Below are positions 6,759 to 13,221 of a DNA stretch of 21,654 bases, piece by piece. Numbering within the stretch: the stretch's first letter is position 1; each line of letters opens with the position of its first letter. Below the pieces are notes generated by a model, which had not been told where the DNA came from, did not search any database, and was given only the letters and a program-made list of their open reading frames with translations. This DNA is from Brevundimonas sp. UBA986 (lineage in GTDB: Bacteria > Pseudomonadota > Alphaproteobacteria > Caulobacterales > Caulobacteraceae). The stretch is taken from contig DBBK01000122.1 of NCBI GenBank assembly GCA_002292165.1, positions 34,604-56,257 of the forward strand, given 5' to 3'. The position numbers and the translations under genes were made by a program.

Positions 6759-7685
6759 TCAGCCGGGGGGCGAGGGCCAGGTCTGTCGAAGTCGGTCCAC
6801 CATATCGGCGCGGCGGGCCGGCTCCAGCCTGTCGAGGTTGAACTGTTTCCAGCGCACGGCGGGAAGTCGGGCGGCGTCGGGCAGGCCGATCAGGTCCCAG
6901 TCGGGCGCGCCGGCCTTGAACCCGATCAGGAAGGTGCGGTGCGCCTCGGGCATGTCATCCACAACGGCGGTGATCAGAGCCGTGCGTGCGGCGATGAGAT
7001 CCTCCAGGTCCACCGGGTCTTCCGTCATCCCGTCGAACCCGCGTTCGAACTCCTGGGCCAGGTCCTTGGGATGGGCGCGGAGCACCTCGGCCATGGGCCG
7101 ATGGTGGCTGGCCAGATAGATCACGAAGGCCTGTCTGAGCTCCGGTGTGACCCCCTCATTGGCCAGAAGGTCGCGGACATCGAACAGGTCGCGGGGATGC
7201 TGGCGGTCCAGCGCCGCCATGATCTTGCCGGCGTAGAGATCCGCGTGGGAGACCATCCGGGCCTCGGCATAGCCGAAGCGCTCTTCCACCGCCGCTGAAA
7301 CCGGCCGGATCTCAGGCTCAAACACCACGCCGCGCAGGACGGGCGTCACCTCGACCTTGATCACCGCCCCGTCGGCCCGAACAAGCAGCTTGTCGATCAC
7401 CGGCTGGGCTCCGCCCTTGCCGCGGACGACGACAGACCCCGGCAGAGCCTGTTCGATCGCATCGGCGATCCGCCTCAGGGCCGCATCGATCGCGGTGAGA
7501 GACGCATCACGATCCTCGACGGGGAGATAGGTCAGGTCGATGTCCACCGACAGACGCGGCAGATCGCGGACGAACAGATTGATCGCCGTGCCGCCCTTCA
7601 GGGCGAAGCAGGGTTCCTGGAACACGAGCGGAAGGGTGCGGACGAGAAGGCGGACCTGTCGGGCGTAGACGTCACTGACCGGCAT
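6759..7685 (-). CDS. abiEii: AbiEii-type nucleotidyltransferase toxin
   Basis: The product is 308 residues from ATG 7685, which overlaps the end of abiEi by 14 bp; an upstream in-frame ATG at 7748 would lie deep in abiEi. The nucleotidyltransferase signature is clear: 'FALKGGTAINLF' (about 27-38), then Asp48 and Asp50 in 'SVDIDLTYLP', giving the GG...DxD metal site. A later 'DRQHPRDLFDVRDLL' matches the conserved R..PRDLFD motif of the family. AbiEii toxins of type IV systems transfer nucleotides to target RNA and reversibly arrest growth; the related MenT toxins modify tRNA. The key residues are all present, so the toxin looks intact. It is cotranscribed with and neutralised by AbiEi. Confidence 0.92.
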   Translation of the reverse strand: MPVSDVYARQVRLLVRTLPLVFQEPCFALKGGTAINLFVRDLPRLSVDIDLTYLPVEDRDASLTAIDAALRRIADAIEQALPGSVVVRGKGGAQPVIDKLLVRADGAVIKVEVTPVLRGVVFEPEIRPVSAAVEERFGYAEARMVSHADLYAGKIMAALDRQHPRDLFDVRDLLANEGVTPELRQAFVIYLASHHRPMAEVLRAHPKDLAQEFERGFDGMTEDPVDLEDLIAARTALITAVVDDMPEAHRTFLIGFKAGAPDWDLIGLPDAARLPAVRWKQFNLDRLEPARRADMVDRLRQTWPSPPG

Positions 7686-8502
7686 CGAGCGACCTCGGCA
7701 CGGTGATCCTGTAGGTCGGGTCGAGGCGGCCGCTCCTGACGAGCACACGGTTGCCGCTGCCCAGATCGATCGTGCTGCGGTCGAGGGCCTTGAGCCAGGC
7801 GTGACCGTGCCGGTCGGCGAAATAGAAGAACAGGCGTTTGACCTTCACGCTCACGCAATCCTCGAGCAGACGCTGGAGCCGTCGCGGGCTGAGGGTGGCC
7901 AGGGCCCCCATCAACTGGTCCGCCTGGTCGAAGCTCTCATGATCCGGCAGTTCGTCCAGAAGTTCGAGGATGGCGCGCTCGGGCGTCGACTGGCGCAAGG
8001 GCCATTGCCAGTGGCCCAGCGGTGTGTCGACCACCGCGGTGCGGGCCCAGTCCGCCAGGAGCCCGGTTTCGCCGGAGTCGTCGTGGAGCCGGGCGACCTC
8101 GAAGTATCGGGCGTTCCGGAAGAGCCTTTGGGACGGGTGATATTTGAACGCGACGTCAAGCGGCAGGTCGGCCAGCCAGGTCGGCGGGGTCTCGTCGCCA
8201 TAGAGATGAACCTCCTTGCGGGCGGCAGGAAGGTAGTGGGCATAGCCCTGCAACTCGAGCGCGGTGCGTCCGCCGACCACGATGGAATAGTCGAGCAGGG
8301 CCTGGAGCGAAAGGACGGCTGTCGGCCAGTCGAGGGGTCCGCGTGGACGGCGATAGACCCGCCGCGCCGTCCGTTCCAGGCGTCCCGACGCGACGTATTT
8401 GGCGCGGAGAGAATTGGGATAGCCGTTCTCGTTCATCCAGCCGGAATCGACCAGAAGGCCTTCCGGCAGAATCCGTTCGAGCTTGTTTAGCTTTCCTAGC
8501 AT
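7672..8502 (-). CDS. abiEi: AbiEi-type antitoxin, winged-HTH repressor
   Basis: The product is 276 residues. The N-terminus ('LLVDSGWMNENGYPNSLRAKYVASGRLERTARRVYRRP') fits the AbiEi winged-helix domain, with recognition helix followed by a wing ending in VYRRP. The middle ('LLDYSIVVGGRTALELQGYAHYL', 'VHLYGDE') and the C-terminal part ('LFFYFADRHGHAWLKAL', 'STIDLGSGNRVLV') follow the antitoxin family. Known AbiEi proteins repress their own operon by binding inverted repeats upstream and counter the toxin without a direct complex (type IV). Here two palindromes lie just upstream (8505-8521 and 8563-8589). The TTGACA at 8534-8539 on the minus strand gives a strong -35. The gene overlaps abiEii by 14 bp. 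Confidence 0.92.
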   Translation of the reverse strand: MLGKLNKLERILPEGLLVDSGWMNENGYPNSLRAKYVASGRLERTARRVYRRPRGPLDWPTAVLSLQALLDYSIVVGGRTALELQGYAHYLPAARKEVHLYGDETPPTWLADLPLDVAFKYHPSQRLFRNARYFEVARLHDDSGETGLLADWARTAVVDTPLGHWQWPLRQSTPERAILELLDELPDHESFDQADQLMGALATLSPRRLQRLLEDCVSVKVKRLFFYFADRHGHAWLKALDRSTIDLGSGNRVLVRSGRLDPTYRITVPRSLDAGQ

Positions 8503-8504
8503 TT

Positions 8505-8521
8505 GGACACTATTAGTGTCC
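8505..8521 (-). promoter_or_regulatory. AbiE operator IR1, overlapping the probable -10
   Basis: Perfect palindrome with 8-bp arms GGACACTA (8505-8512) and TAGTGTCC (8514-8521) around a single T. It lies three bases upstream of the abiEi ATG, so it covers the start-proximal part of the promoter. It shares the core GACACT/AGTGTC with the second palindrome at 8563-8589. Centres are 63 bp apart, about six helical turns, as expected for two dimers binding the same face of DNA. Binding by AbiEi is inferred from the known behaviour of AbiEi homologues. Confidence 0.7.
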
Positions 8522-8533
8522 TAGTATGAAGAT

Positions 8534-8539
8534 TGTCAA
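8534..8539 (-). promoter_or_regulatory. Probable -35 of the abiE promoter
   Basis: On the minus strand the bases read TTGACA, a perfect sigma-70 -35 hexamer, between the two palindromes. About 16-18 bp further downstream lies the A/T-rich TAATAG/ACTAAT stretch, which is part of the proximal palindrome. The -10 hexamer itself is poor. The leader to the abiEi ATG would be very short (a few bases), suggesting a leaderless or near-leaderless transcript, common in GC-rich alphaproteobacteria. Confidence 0.5.
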
Positions 8540-8562
8540 ACTCTTCGGTTTAGGGAAAAGCA

Positions 8563-8589
8563 TATCAAGACACTAGGAGTGTCTTGATA
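8563..8589 (-). promoter_or_regulatory. AbiE operator IR2
   Basis: Perfect palindrome with 12-bp arms, TATCAAGACACT (8563-8574) and AGTGTCTTGATA (8578-8589), around AGG. The inner GACACT/AGTGTC core is the same as in the proximal operator. It lies upstream of the -35, so it could be the high-affinity site that lets a second dimer load at the promoter. The region is more AT-rich than the genes around it. Confidence 0.7.
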
Positions 8590-8645
8590 GCAATAAAGTC
8601 AAACTAAGGCATTGGATCGAGAGGGTCCAGCGCATCGGCCGAGGT

Positions 8646-9935
8646 TCAAGCCTTAGGACTGAAACGCTCACCAATCCGCTCCGCAAGCGCCCGAACCGGA
8701 TCGTCGCTCAGATGGGCATACCGTTCCGTGGCGCGACTGTTGGCGTGTCCGAGCGCCTTGCCGATCATCGGCAGACTGGCCCCGTCAGCCAGGGCGAAAC
8801 TCGCGAAACTATGGCGCAGGTCATGAATGCGGACGCCTTCCAGCTTGGCCTTGGGGAGCACCTTGTCGCGCCAGATCTTGGACTCGGACGTCGCATATCC
8901 GTTGTCGCCCTTGGTGGCCGGGAAGACGAACTGGCTTCGACTGCGGGTTCTGTAGAGACGCTGCAGGATTCCAAACGCCATGTCGTTCAGAGAAATCCGC
9001 CGATCGCCGGTGCGGCCGCCGGCCTTGGTGCGGCTCGGCGGCAGCACGAGCCGGCGCCGATCGAAGTCGACCTCCGTCCAGCGCAGGCCCGCGATCTCGT
9101 TGCGCCGCGCGCCGGTCAACAGAAGAAGCCGATAGACCGCGCCCTGACGCTCCGAAATCGTCGCATCCGCCTCAAGGGCGTCGAGGGCGGCGATCAGGTC
9201 CTGGGCCTGAGCCTCCGACAGGAAGCGTTCGACCGCCGGCCGGAGTTTGCGCTCGACCTTCGCGCAGGGGTTCGGCCCGGCGAAATGCCCTTTGTCGATC
9301 GCCCAGTTGAAGGTGGCCCGCAGGGTGGAATAGGTCCGGTCCGCGATCCCGGCGCCGCCCTTCACGATGGATCGACCCCGAAATTTGGTTTTCACATCCT
9401 TGGCGGTCTTTCCCGCTGTGATCGATCGGATCATCCCGGTAATGTGGTCGCGAGTGACCGTATCAAGGGCCATCTTCCCAAGCAGGGGGACGACATGGCG
9501 TTCGAGGTTGGTTCGGTCCATGGCCCACGACGAGTCCCGTTTGGTCGGTTTGTCGTTCGGCCCCTTCTCCAGATAAAGCTCGACCAGGCCTTTGACGGTG
9601 AGCCCGTCGATGCGCCTGCGGGCTTCGCCGGGATCGATGCCGCGCCGGGCATCGACCACCACCGACGCCGCCTCCCTGCGAGCCCGATCCGCCGTGAGCT
9701 TGTCCGGCCCATCTCCATGCTCGCCGAGCGTCAGCCAGCGCTGGATCCCGCGGACCCGGTACTTGATGGCGAAGATTTTTCGGACCGGCTTGGCGGCATG
9801 ACCTTGTCGGGTCTCGGTCCCGGGGTAGATCCGAAGGCAGAAGCCCGCGATCTCGCTGTCCCAGATTCGACCCTCGCCGGTCTCCGGAACGGGCGCGCTC
9901 TCAACCACGCGCTTGGTGAGCTTTTGCTTCGTCAT
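8646..9935 (-). CDS. int: Tyrosine integrase (DUF4102-type)
   Basis: The product is 429 residues. The N-terminal 110 residues resemble the DUF4102/arm-binding domain ('LTKRVVESAP', 'IWDSEIAGFCLRI', 'YRVRGIQRWLTLGEHG'), and a core-binding domain (about 115-235) precedes the catalytic domain. The catalytic residues are all visible: Arg277 in TGARRNE, Lys304 in TKAGG, His371 and Arg374 in HDLRHSFAS, His397 in GHANS, and nucleophile Tyr406 in RYAHLS. The enzyme cuts and rejoins DNA at the tRNA-Gly attachment site, which lies about 170 bp beyond its start. The gene reads away from the att site, as usual for tRNA-targeting elements. The ATG has a weak Shine-Dalgarno. Nothing indicates damage, so the integrase is likely active. 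Confidence 0.95.
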   Translation of the reverse strand: MTKQKLTKRVVESAPVPETGEGRIWDSEIAGFCLRIYPGTETRQGHAAKPVRKIFAIKYRVRGIQRWLTLGEHGDGPDKLTADRARREAASVVVDARRGIDPGEARRRIDGLTVKGLVELYLEKGPNDKPTKRDSSWAMDRTNLERHVVPLLGKMALDTVTRDHITGMIRSITAGKTAKDVKTKFRGRSIVKGGAGIADRTYSTLRATFNWAIDKGHFAGPNPCAKVERKLRPAVERFLSEAQAQDLIAALDALEADATISERQGAVYRLLLLTGARRNEIAGLRWTEVDFDRRRLVLPPSRTKAGGRTGDRRISLNDMAFGILQRLYRTRSRSQFVFPATKGDNGYATSESKIWRDKVLPKAKLEGVRIHDLRHSFASFALADGASLPMIGKALGHANSRATERYAHLSDDPVRALAERIGERFSPKA

Positions 9936-10107
9936 GGTGATAGAAATATACGCTCATTTCCGAGCCACCGCTACCACTCCGCTACCAACTCAAACGAAAC
10001 CGGCCGAAACGCTCCGCAATCGGATGAACATAAAAATCTATGTAAAACAGCTAGTAATGGCGTATTTTGGAACGCCCTGAAAAGCCCGGAAATGCTGATC
10101 CCCAACA
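9936..10107. other. AT-rich integrase promoter and recombination region
   Basis: The 172-bp gap between the integrase start and the att repeat has no gene and is AT-richer than its surroundings. It holds the direct repeat CCGCTACCA at 9968-9976 and 9979-9987 (11-bp period, one helical turn), a likely pair of integrase arm sites. It also holds an imperfect inverted pair GGCGT (10059-10063) / ACGCC (10072-10076). The integrase promoter must lie here, but no clear hexamers stand out. Confidence 0.45.
9968..9987. repeat. Possible integrase arm-type sites
   Basis: Two 9-bp copies of CCGCTACCA are spaced by CT, giving an 11-bp period. Short repeats with one-turn spacing between an integrase gene and its att site commonly bind the N-terminal arm domain. 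This assignment rests on position and spacing only. Confidence 0.35.
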
Positions 10108-10202
10108 TTGCCAAGGTTGGGGTCGAGAGTTCGAATCTCTTCGCCCGCTCCAGTCGAACCGAAGGCCCGATCCACAAGGATCGGGCTTTTCTGTTTTCAG
10201 GC
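10108..10202 (+). repeat. Attachment-site repeat copy 1: tRNA-Gly(GCC) 3' end with terminator
   Basis: The repeat starts in the anticodon loop (TTGCCAAGG), contains a complete T-arm (GAGAG-TTCGAAT-CTCTT, 10125-10141), the acceptor 3' strand CGCCCGC (10142-10148), discriminator T and CCA (10150-10152), then a Rho-independent terminator. The upstream D-arm and 5' acceptor half are absent, so this is a partial tRNA, not a functional gene. The second copy at 10243-10337 is identical over 95 bp except A10174/G10309. Together they mark the integration site of the element. Confidence 0.85.
10165..10190 (+). terminator. Rho-independent terminator of the tRNA-Gly remnant, copy 1
   Basis: A 9-bp perfect stem GCCCGATCC / GGATCGGGC with loop ACAA is followed by TTTT. 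It is the natural end of the tRNA-Gly transcript, carried along with the duplicated 3' end. Confidence 0.85.
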
Positions 10203-10242
10203 TCAGGCCTCATTTTCTGTCTACGCCCCGGGCGGCGTGAGT

Positions 10243-10337
10243 TTGCCAAGGTTGGGGTCGAGAGTTCGAATCTCTTCGCCCGCTCCAGTCGAACCGAAGG
10301 CCCGATCCGCAAGGATCGGGCTTTTCTGTTTTCAGGC
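10243..10337 (+). repeat. Attachment-site repeat copy 2: tRNA-Gly(GCC) 3' end with terminator
   Basis: Exact counterpart of the first copy, offset by 135 bp, with one mismatch at 10309. CCA is at 10285-10287. It too lacks the 5' half of a tRNA. It is probably the original chromosomal 3' end, because it directly borders chromosomal sequence. The 40 bp between the copies (10203-10242) shows no gene. Confidence 0.85.
10300..10325 (+). terminator. Rho-independent terminator of the tRNA-Gly remnant, copy 2
   Basis: Same 9-bp stem GCCCGATCC / GGATCGGGC, with loop GCAA, a stable GNRA-type tetraloop, followed by TTTT. Copy 1 has ACAA in the loop. Confidence 0.85.
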
Positions 10338-10352
10338 CTCAGCCTTCAGATC

Positions 10353-10469
10353 CTAGCGGTCCCGGCGGCGTTTGACCTCGACGCGGCGTCGGTCCAGCGC
10401 GTCGCGGATCACGAGATACAGCAGGCCTGCCACGGCGACGCCGACCACCAGATACATCACATAGATCAT
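10353..10469 (-). CDS. 38-residue single-pass membrane protein
   Basis: The product starts at ATG 10469 with a GGGGGGCGG tract about four bases upstream, which is why this start is preferred over longer in-frame options. Residues 2-21 (IYVMYLVVGVAVAGLLYLVI) are a membrane helix, followed by a short, strongly basic tail (DRRRVEVKRRRDR) expected to stay in the cytoplasm. No family is recognised. It abuts the chromosomal side of the att repeat, converging with the tRNA terminator, so it may be a core gene next to the tRNA. Small size leaves some doubt that it is real. Confidence 0.5.
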   Translation of the reverse strand: MIYVMYLVVGVAVAGLLYLVIRDALDRRRVEVKRRRDR

Positions 10470-10575
10470 GAGCCGCCCCCCGACCGGCGCTGACAACGCC
10501 GTTCTTCCGGAAGTGAGCGCCCGAAAGGGACGGGCGTCAATGATTCCGGAGGTTGCGATTTGGCGGGATGGGTAC

Positions 10576-10607
10576 GGAGGGCCCGGTGCTGGAACACCAG
10601 GCCCTCC
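10576..10607. repeat. Strong hairpin in intergenic region
   Basis: Arms GGAGGGCC (10576-10583) and GGCCCTCC (10600-10607) enclose a second stem GGTG (10585-10588) / CACC (10595-10598), loop CTGGAA. No T-run follows on either strand, so it is not a typical terminator. It may be part of a structured transcript. Confidence 0.45.
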
Positions 10608-10839
10608 CGATCTCGAAAGACCGGCCGTTCCCCCGAACGGCAAATGGGGACAGAGGTCGCCCGTGGGTCAAACGCCACCGATCGCCGTTCGCCTCAAGTG
10701 AATTGTCCGCAACAATTCAGAAGTTCTGCTTATGCGGCTCCAAGTATTGAACCTGCGGTGTCTGGAGGCTGTCTTTGCAATGGTCGGTAAAGACGATCTG
10801 CGCGGATACAGTCCACTTATGACTTGCGACGGAATGATG

Positions 10840-10922
10840 ACGGCCCGTCCCGGAGCCAGCGGAGGTTCAACCGGCAATATTGGAACCGTGAGGTTCAACC
10901 AGCGAGGTTCGGGGCGGGCCGT
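10840..10922. repeat. Imperfect inverted repeat enclosing GAGGTTCAACC repeats
   Basis: ACGGCCCGTCCC (10840-10851) pairs with GGGGCGGGCCGT (10911-10922) with one mismatch. Between them GAGGTTCAACC occurs twice, with a degenerate third GAGGTTCGG before the right arm. A folded RNA or a regulatory site are both possible. Confidence 0.4.
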
Positions 10923-11120
10923 CCGTCGCCGTGGACGTCACACAGCTGACGAAACGACGTTATTCGTTCTGCGACGCATTCGCCAGAGCCTTCTCGTCGC
11001 ACACGTCTCTTTCCCGGGACGTCGGGTCGCCGGGAAAAGGCTCGGGGAAGGCCGTCAGAAAGCGTCGGTTGCCGAAAGGCGTCGGGCGGGCCATCGTCGC
11101 CTTTCAGGGGAGGGCGAAGG

Positions 11121-11855
11121 ATGGACGGGAGCAGACGATCCTCGGTCAGGCCGGTGGAGACGGCGCGGCTGGACGCCTTCGTCGACGCCTCCTTCGCCTT
11201 TGCGGTGACTCTTCTGATCATCGCGGGCGCGGAGCCGCTCAACGACTTCGGCGACCTGATGCGGGCGCTGGGACGCATCCCGGCCTTTGCGGCGGGGTTC
11301 GGTCTGGTGGTCATGTTCTGGCTGGCGCACCGCAATTTCGGGCGGCTGGCCCCGATCCGCGACAGCTGGTCGGCGACGCTGAGCCTGGCCATCGTCTTCA
11401 TGATCCTGATTTACGTCTTCCCCCTTCGGCTCCTGACCGAGGCGGGTGCGGCCTATTTCACCGGCGGCTTCCTGCCGGGGCGAGGTCTGATCCAGACCCT
11501 GGCCCAGCTGCGCGACGTCTACACCGTCTATGGGATCGGCTTCGCCCTTCTGTGCTGGCTCTACTTCCTGCTGTACGGCCACGCCCTGAAGCGGGGCGCG
11601 GTCGCCGGGCTGGAGGAAACCGACCGGGAGGAGGCGCGGGAATCGCGCGCCGTCTGGGGGCTGATCACCCTGGCCGGACTGTTCTCGGCCCTGCTGGCCT
11701 GGGTTCTGCCGCTTCGCATCACGCCCTGGGCGCCGGGTTTCGCCTACTGGCTGATCCCGCTGGGCCTGTTCTTCATGAACCTGTTCCAACGCCGCCACAG
11801 CGGGCACGGCCTGTTCGGCAAGCGCAAACAGGCCGGTCCTGACGCGCTGGAGTAG
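11121..11855 (+). CDS. TMEM175/DUF1211-family membrane protein (potassium channel-like)
   Basis: The product is 244 residues; ATG 11121 follows a purine-rich GGGGAGGGCGAAGG ribosome site. The first helix reads 'RLDAFVDASFAFAVTLLIIAG', matching the family's R..AF.D..FA...T signature that lines the pore in TMEM175 channels. Further hydrophobic segments follow at about 56-70, 86-105, 138-155, 176-195 and 205-222, giving six membrane helices in all. Bacterial TMEM175 proteins are potassium-selective leak channels that assemble as tetramers. Here the canonical position is 'DASFAFAVT' rather than 'DGVFAIAIT', a modest change. The gene converges with the phytase gene, with eight bases between stop codons and no visible terminator. 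Confidence 0.75.
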   Translation: MDGSRRSSVRPVETARLDAFVDASFAFAVTLLIIAGAEPLNDFGDLMRALGRIPAFAAGFGLVVMFWLAHRNFGRLAPIRDSWSATLSLAIVFMILIYVFPLRLLTEAGAAYFTGGFLPGRGLIQTLAQLRDVYTVYGIGFALLCWLYFLLYGHALKRGAVAGLEETDREEARESRAVWGLITLAGLFSALLAWVLPLRITPWAPGFAYWLIPLGLFFMNLFQRRHSGHGLFGKRKQAGPDALE

Positions 11856-11863
11856 GCGGTCCG

Positions 11864-12964
11864 TCAGAGACCCAGGGCGGTGCGGATGTCGCGCCAGTCG
11901 ATGTATTTGAAGTTCTGGGTGCCGCCTTCGTTGACGTCGTCCTGAACCACGACGACGCCTTCGGGGAAGCGGTCGCCGACCCGGCCTCCGAGGGCCGCGA
12001 CCCCGTCGGTGCCGGTGACGCCGTCAACCACCCCGTCACGCACCACGATACGGCCGACATAGGCCGGCGCCGCGCCGTCGATGCGCCAGACGGGGAAGGT
12101 CGAATCGCCCTGGCTGGAGGCGATCAGATAGCGCTTGTCGCCATCGGCCAGGGTCGTCAGGCCTTCGGCGTCGGCGACCAGCACGCCGGGTGCTATCGGC
12201 TGGATCAGGGTGCGGACCGCGCCCGAGGCGGGGTTCAGGCCATAGCGCCACAGGCCGACATTCTCCTCGTTCAGATAAAGGGCGTCGGTCTGCGGATCGG
12301 CCGCGCAGCCTTCCGAGATGGAGCCGATCTCGAACCGCCGAAGCTCCCGGGCGACCGGCTGGCCGTCGGCGGAGGCGGTCAGGGCATATTGTCGCATCTC
12401 GCCCTCGTGGCCCACCAGAATGGCGTCAATCGCTTCGCCGCGTTTGGCGAAGCAGAAGCCGTAGGGCTCGACCACGTCGGTCGGAATCCGGCCCCACAGG
12501 CGCACGGCATTGGCGCCCGTCCCGGCCGGGTCGAACAGATACAGGGTCACCCCGACCTTGCCCGGCGTCCGGTCGCTGGCTCCCAGAACGATCTGGCGTC
12601 GGCCGTCGACGACCAGGCCGTCGATCAGGTCGACGTTGTTGAGCAGGCCCTCGGGCAGGAACTGCAGGATCTCACCTTCGAGGCCGTAGATATAGAGACC
12701 CGACTTCTTGTCCGTGCCCGCCACAAACCCTTGAACGGAATGGCCTTCCACCACGATGGGCGTGGCGGAGGCGAAGACCGCAGGATCGTCCGCCGCATCC
12801 TGTCCGGGGGCGCCGACCGAGGGGGTTTCGAGTACGGCGTGGACCGTCGTCCCCTCGCCGATGAACCCTGCGCCCTCGCCCTGGAAGTCGACCTCATGGG
12901 TAGCGCAGGCGGCCAGGGCCCCCATCGAAGCGGCGGTCAAAAGGGTGGTCAGGGTGCGGCGCAT
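11864..12964 (-). CDS. Beta-propeller phytase lipoprotein (3-phytase)
   Basis: The product is 366 residues. It begins with a lipoprotein signal, 'MRRTLTTLLTAASMGALAAC', with lipobox LAAC and mature Cys20, so it is anchored at a membrane, probably the outer one. The six-bladed propeller phytase motifs follow: 'DAADDPAVF' (calcium-binding Asp cluster), 'TDKKSGLYIYGLEG', 'LLNNVDLIDG', 'EPYGFCFAKR', 'ISEGCAADPQTDALYLNEENVGLWRY', 'DAEGLTTLADGDKRYLIASSQGDSTFPVWRI' and 'FPEGVVVVQDDVN'. These enzymes release phosphate from calcium-phytate. It is divergent from a TonB-dependent receptor, an arrangement known for this family. A PHO-like box lies in the shared upstream region, nearer the receptor. The TMEM175 gene converges from the other side. 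Confidence 0.92.
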   Translation of the reverse strand: MRRTLTTLLTAASMGALAACATHEVDFQGEGAGFIGEGTTVHAVLETPSVGAPGQDAADDPAVFASATPIVVEGHSVQGFVAGTDKKSGLYIYGLEGEILQFLPEGLLNNVDLIDGLVVDGRRQIVLGASDRTPGKVGVTLYLFDPAGTGANAVRLWGRIPTDVVEPYGFCFAKRGEAIDAILVGHEGEMRQYALTASADGQPVARELRRFEIGSISEGCAADPQTDALYLNEENVGLWRYGLNPASGAVRTLIQPIAPGVLVADAEGLTTLADGDKRYLIASSQGDSTFPVWRIDGAAPAYVGRIVVRDGVVDGVTGTDGVAALGGRVGDRFPEGVVVVQDDVNEGGTQNFKYIDWRDIRTALGL

Positions 12965-13127
12965 GGGTCGTCTCCGGTCCCGGGAAAGTGAAATTCAGGG
13001 GGGCGGCAAGACCACGGGCGCCGCCGTTCGGTCAACGGTGTCGATGTGACGCATCGAACGGAGGTCGGTGATAATCCGTCTGTATCCTGAACAACCGTCA
13101 CTTAATCGAGTAAATTTGCGAAGATTC

Positions 13128-13156
13128 CCGTCATCTGGCCGTCACCGACGCGTCAA
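13128..13156 (+). promoter_or_regulatory. PHO-box-like direct repeats upstream of the receptor
   Basis: CCGTCAT (13128-13134), then CTGG, then CCGTCAC (13139-13145) match the PhoB box pattern of two CTGTCA-type half-sites with 11-bp period. A third weaker half GCGTCAA (13150-13156) continues the 11-bp phase. Another CCGTCAC at 13095-13101 lies exactly 33 bp (three periods) upstream of the first. The array ends about 65 bp before the receptor ATG, right for PhoB acting at a -35. GTTATC (13165-13170) is a candidate -10. PhoB binding is inferred from the motif. Confidence 0.6.
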
Positions 13157-13221
13157 CGCCCGCCGTTATCCGGCCCCAATCCGGCCAGAGGCGCAACGCC
13201 CGGCCCGTTGGGGATGACATC

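Larger units (their letters stand above)
1..10202. mobile_element. Right-hand part of an integrative element inserted at tRNA-Gly(GCC)
   Basis: The left edge is outside the window. The right edge is set by a tyrosine integrase (8646-9935) next to a duplicated 3' end of a tRNA-Gly gene at 10108. The cargo is typical of integrative elements: a methyltransferase/strawberry-notch protein, a lytic transglycosylase, AlpA/excisionase-like HTH proteins, an AbiE toxin-antitoxin pair and broken defence genes. No conjugation (mating-pair) genes are seen here, so whether it is conjugative or mobilisable cannot be told. The tRNA fragment reads rightwards, so the intact tRNA should lie at the far left end. 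The right boundary could be either repeat copy (about 10152-10202 or 10287-10337). Confidence 0.75.
10470..11120. other. 650-bp intergenic region with strong secondary structure
   Basis: I see no convincing gene here. The frames that are open lack conserved-looking composition and ribosome sites. The region contains a long hairpin at 10576-10607, a direct repeat GAGGTTCAACC (10863-10873 and 10889-10900 area), and an imperfect 12-bp inverted repeat at 10840-10851 / 10911-10922. It could hold an RNA gene or be a decayed gene. Confidence 0.4.

Noticed and set aside
10108..10287. A functional tRNA-Gly gene at the att repeats
   Set aside because: Neither copy has a D-arm or the 5' acceptor strand (GCGGGCG expected) upstream. 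Only the anticodon loop to CCA part is present.
8712..10493. A 593-codon plus-strand frame antisense to the integrase and running through the att repeats
   Set aside because: The opposite strand encodes a clear tyrosine integrase with all catalytic residues. The frame crosses tRNA remnants and terminators, which no gene would do.
10668..11208. Small open frames on both strands between the membrane micro-protein and the TMEM175 gene
   Set aside because: They lack ribosome sites and conserved-looking composition, one overlaps the TMEM175 start, and they cross inverted repeats. I treat the region as intergenic.
12965..13100. A second PHO box in reverse orientation for the phytase gene
   Set aside because: Only isolated GTGA-type halves are seen on the phytase side and no pair has the 11-bp spacing. 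The phytase may still respond to the array near the receptor, but I do not see a separate site.
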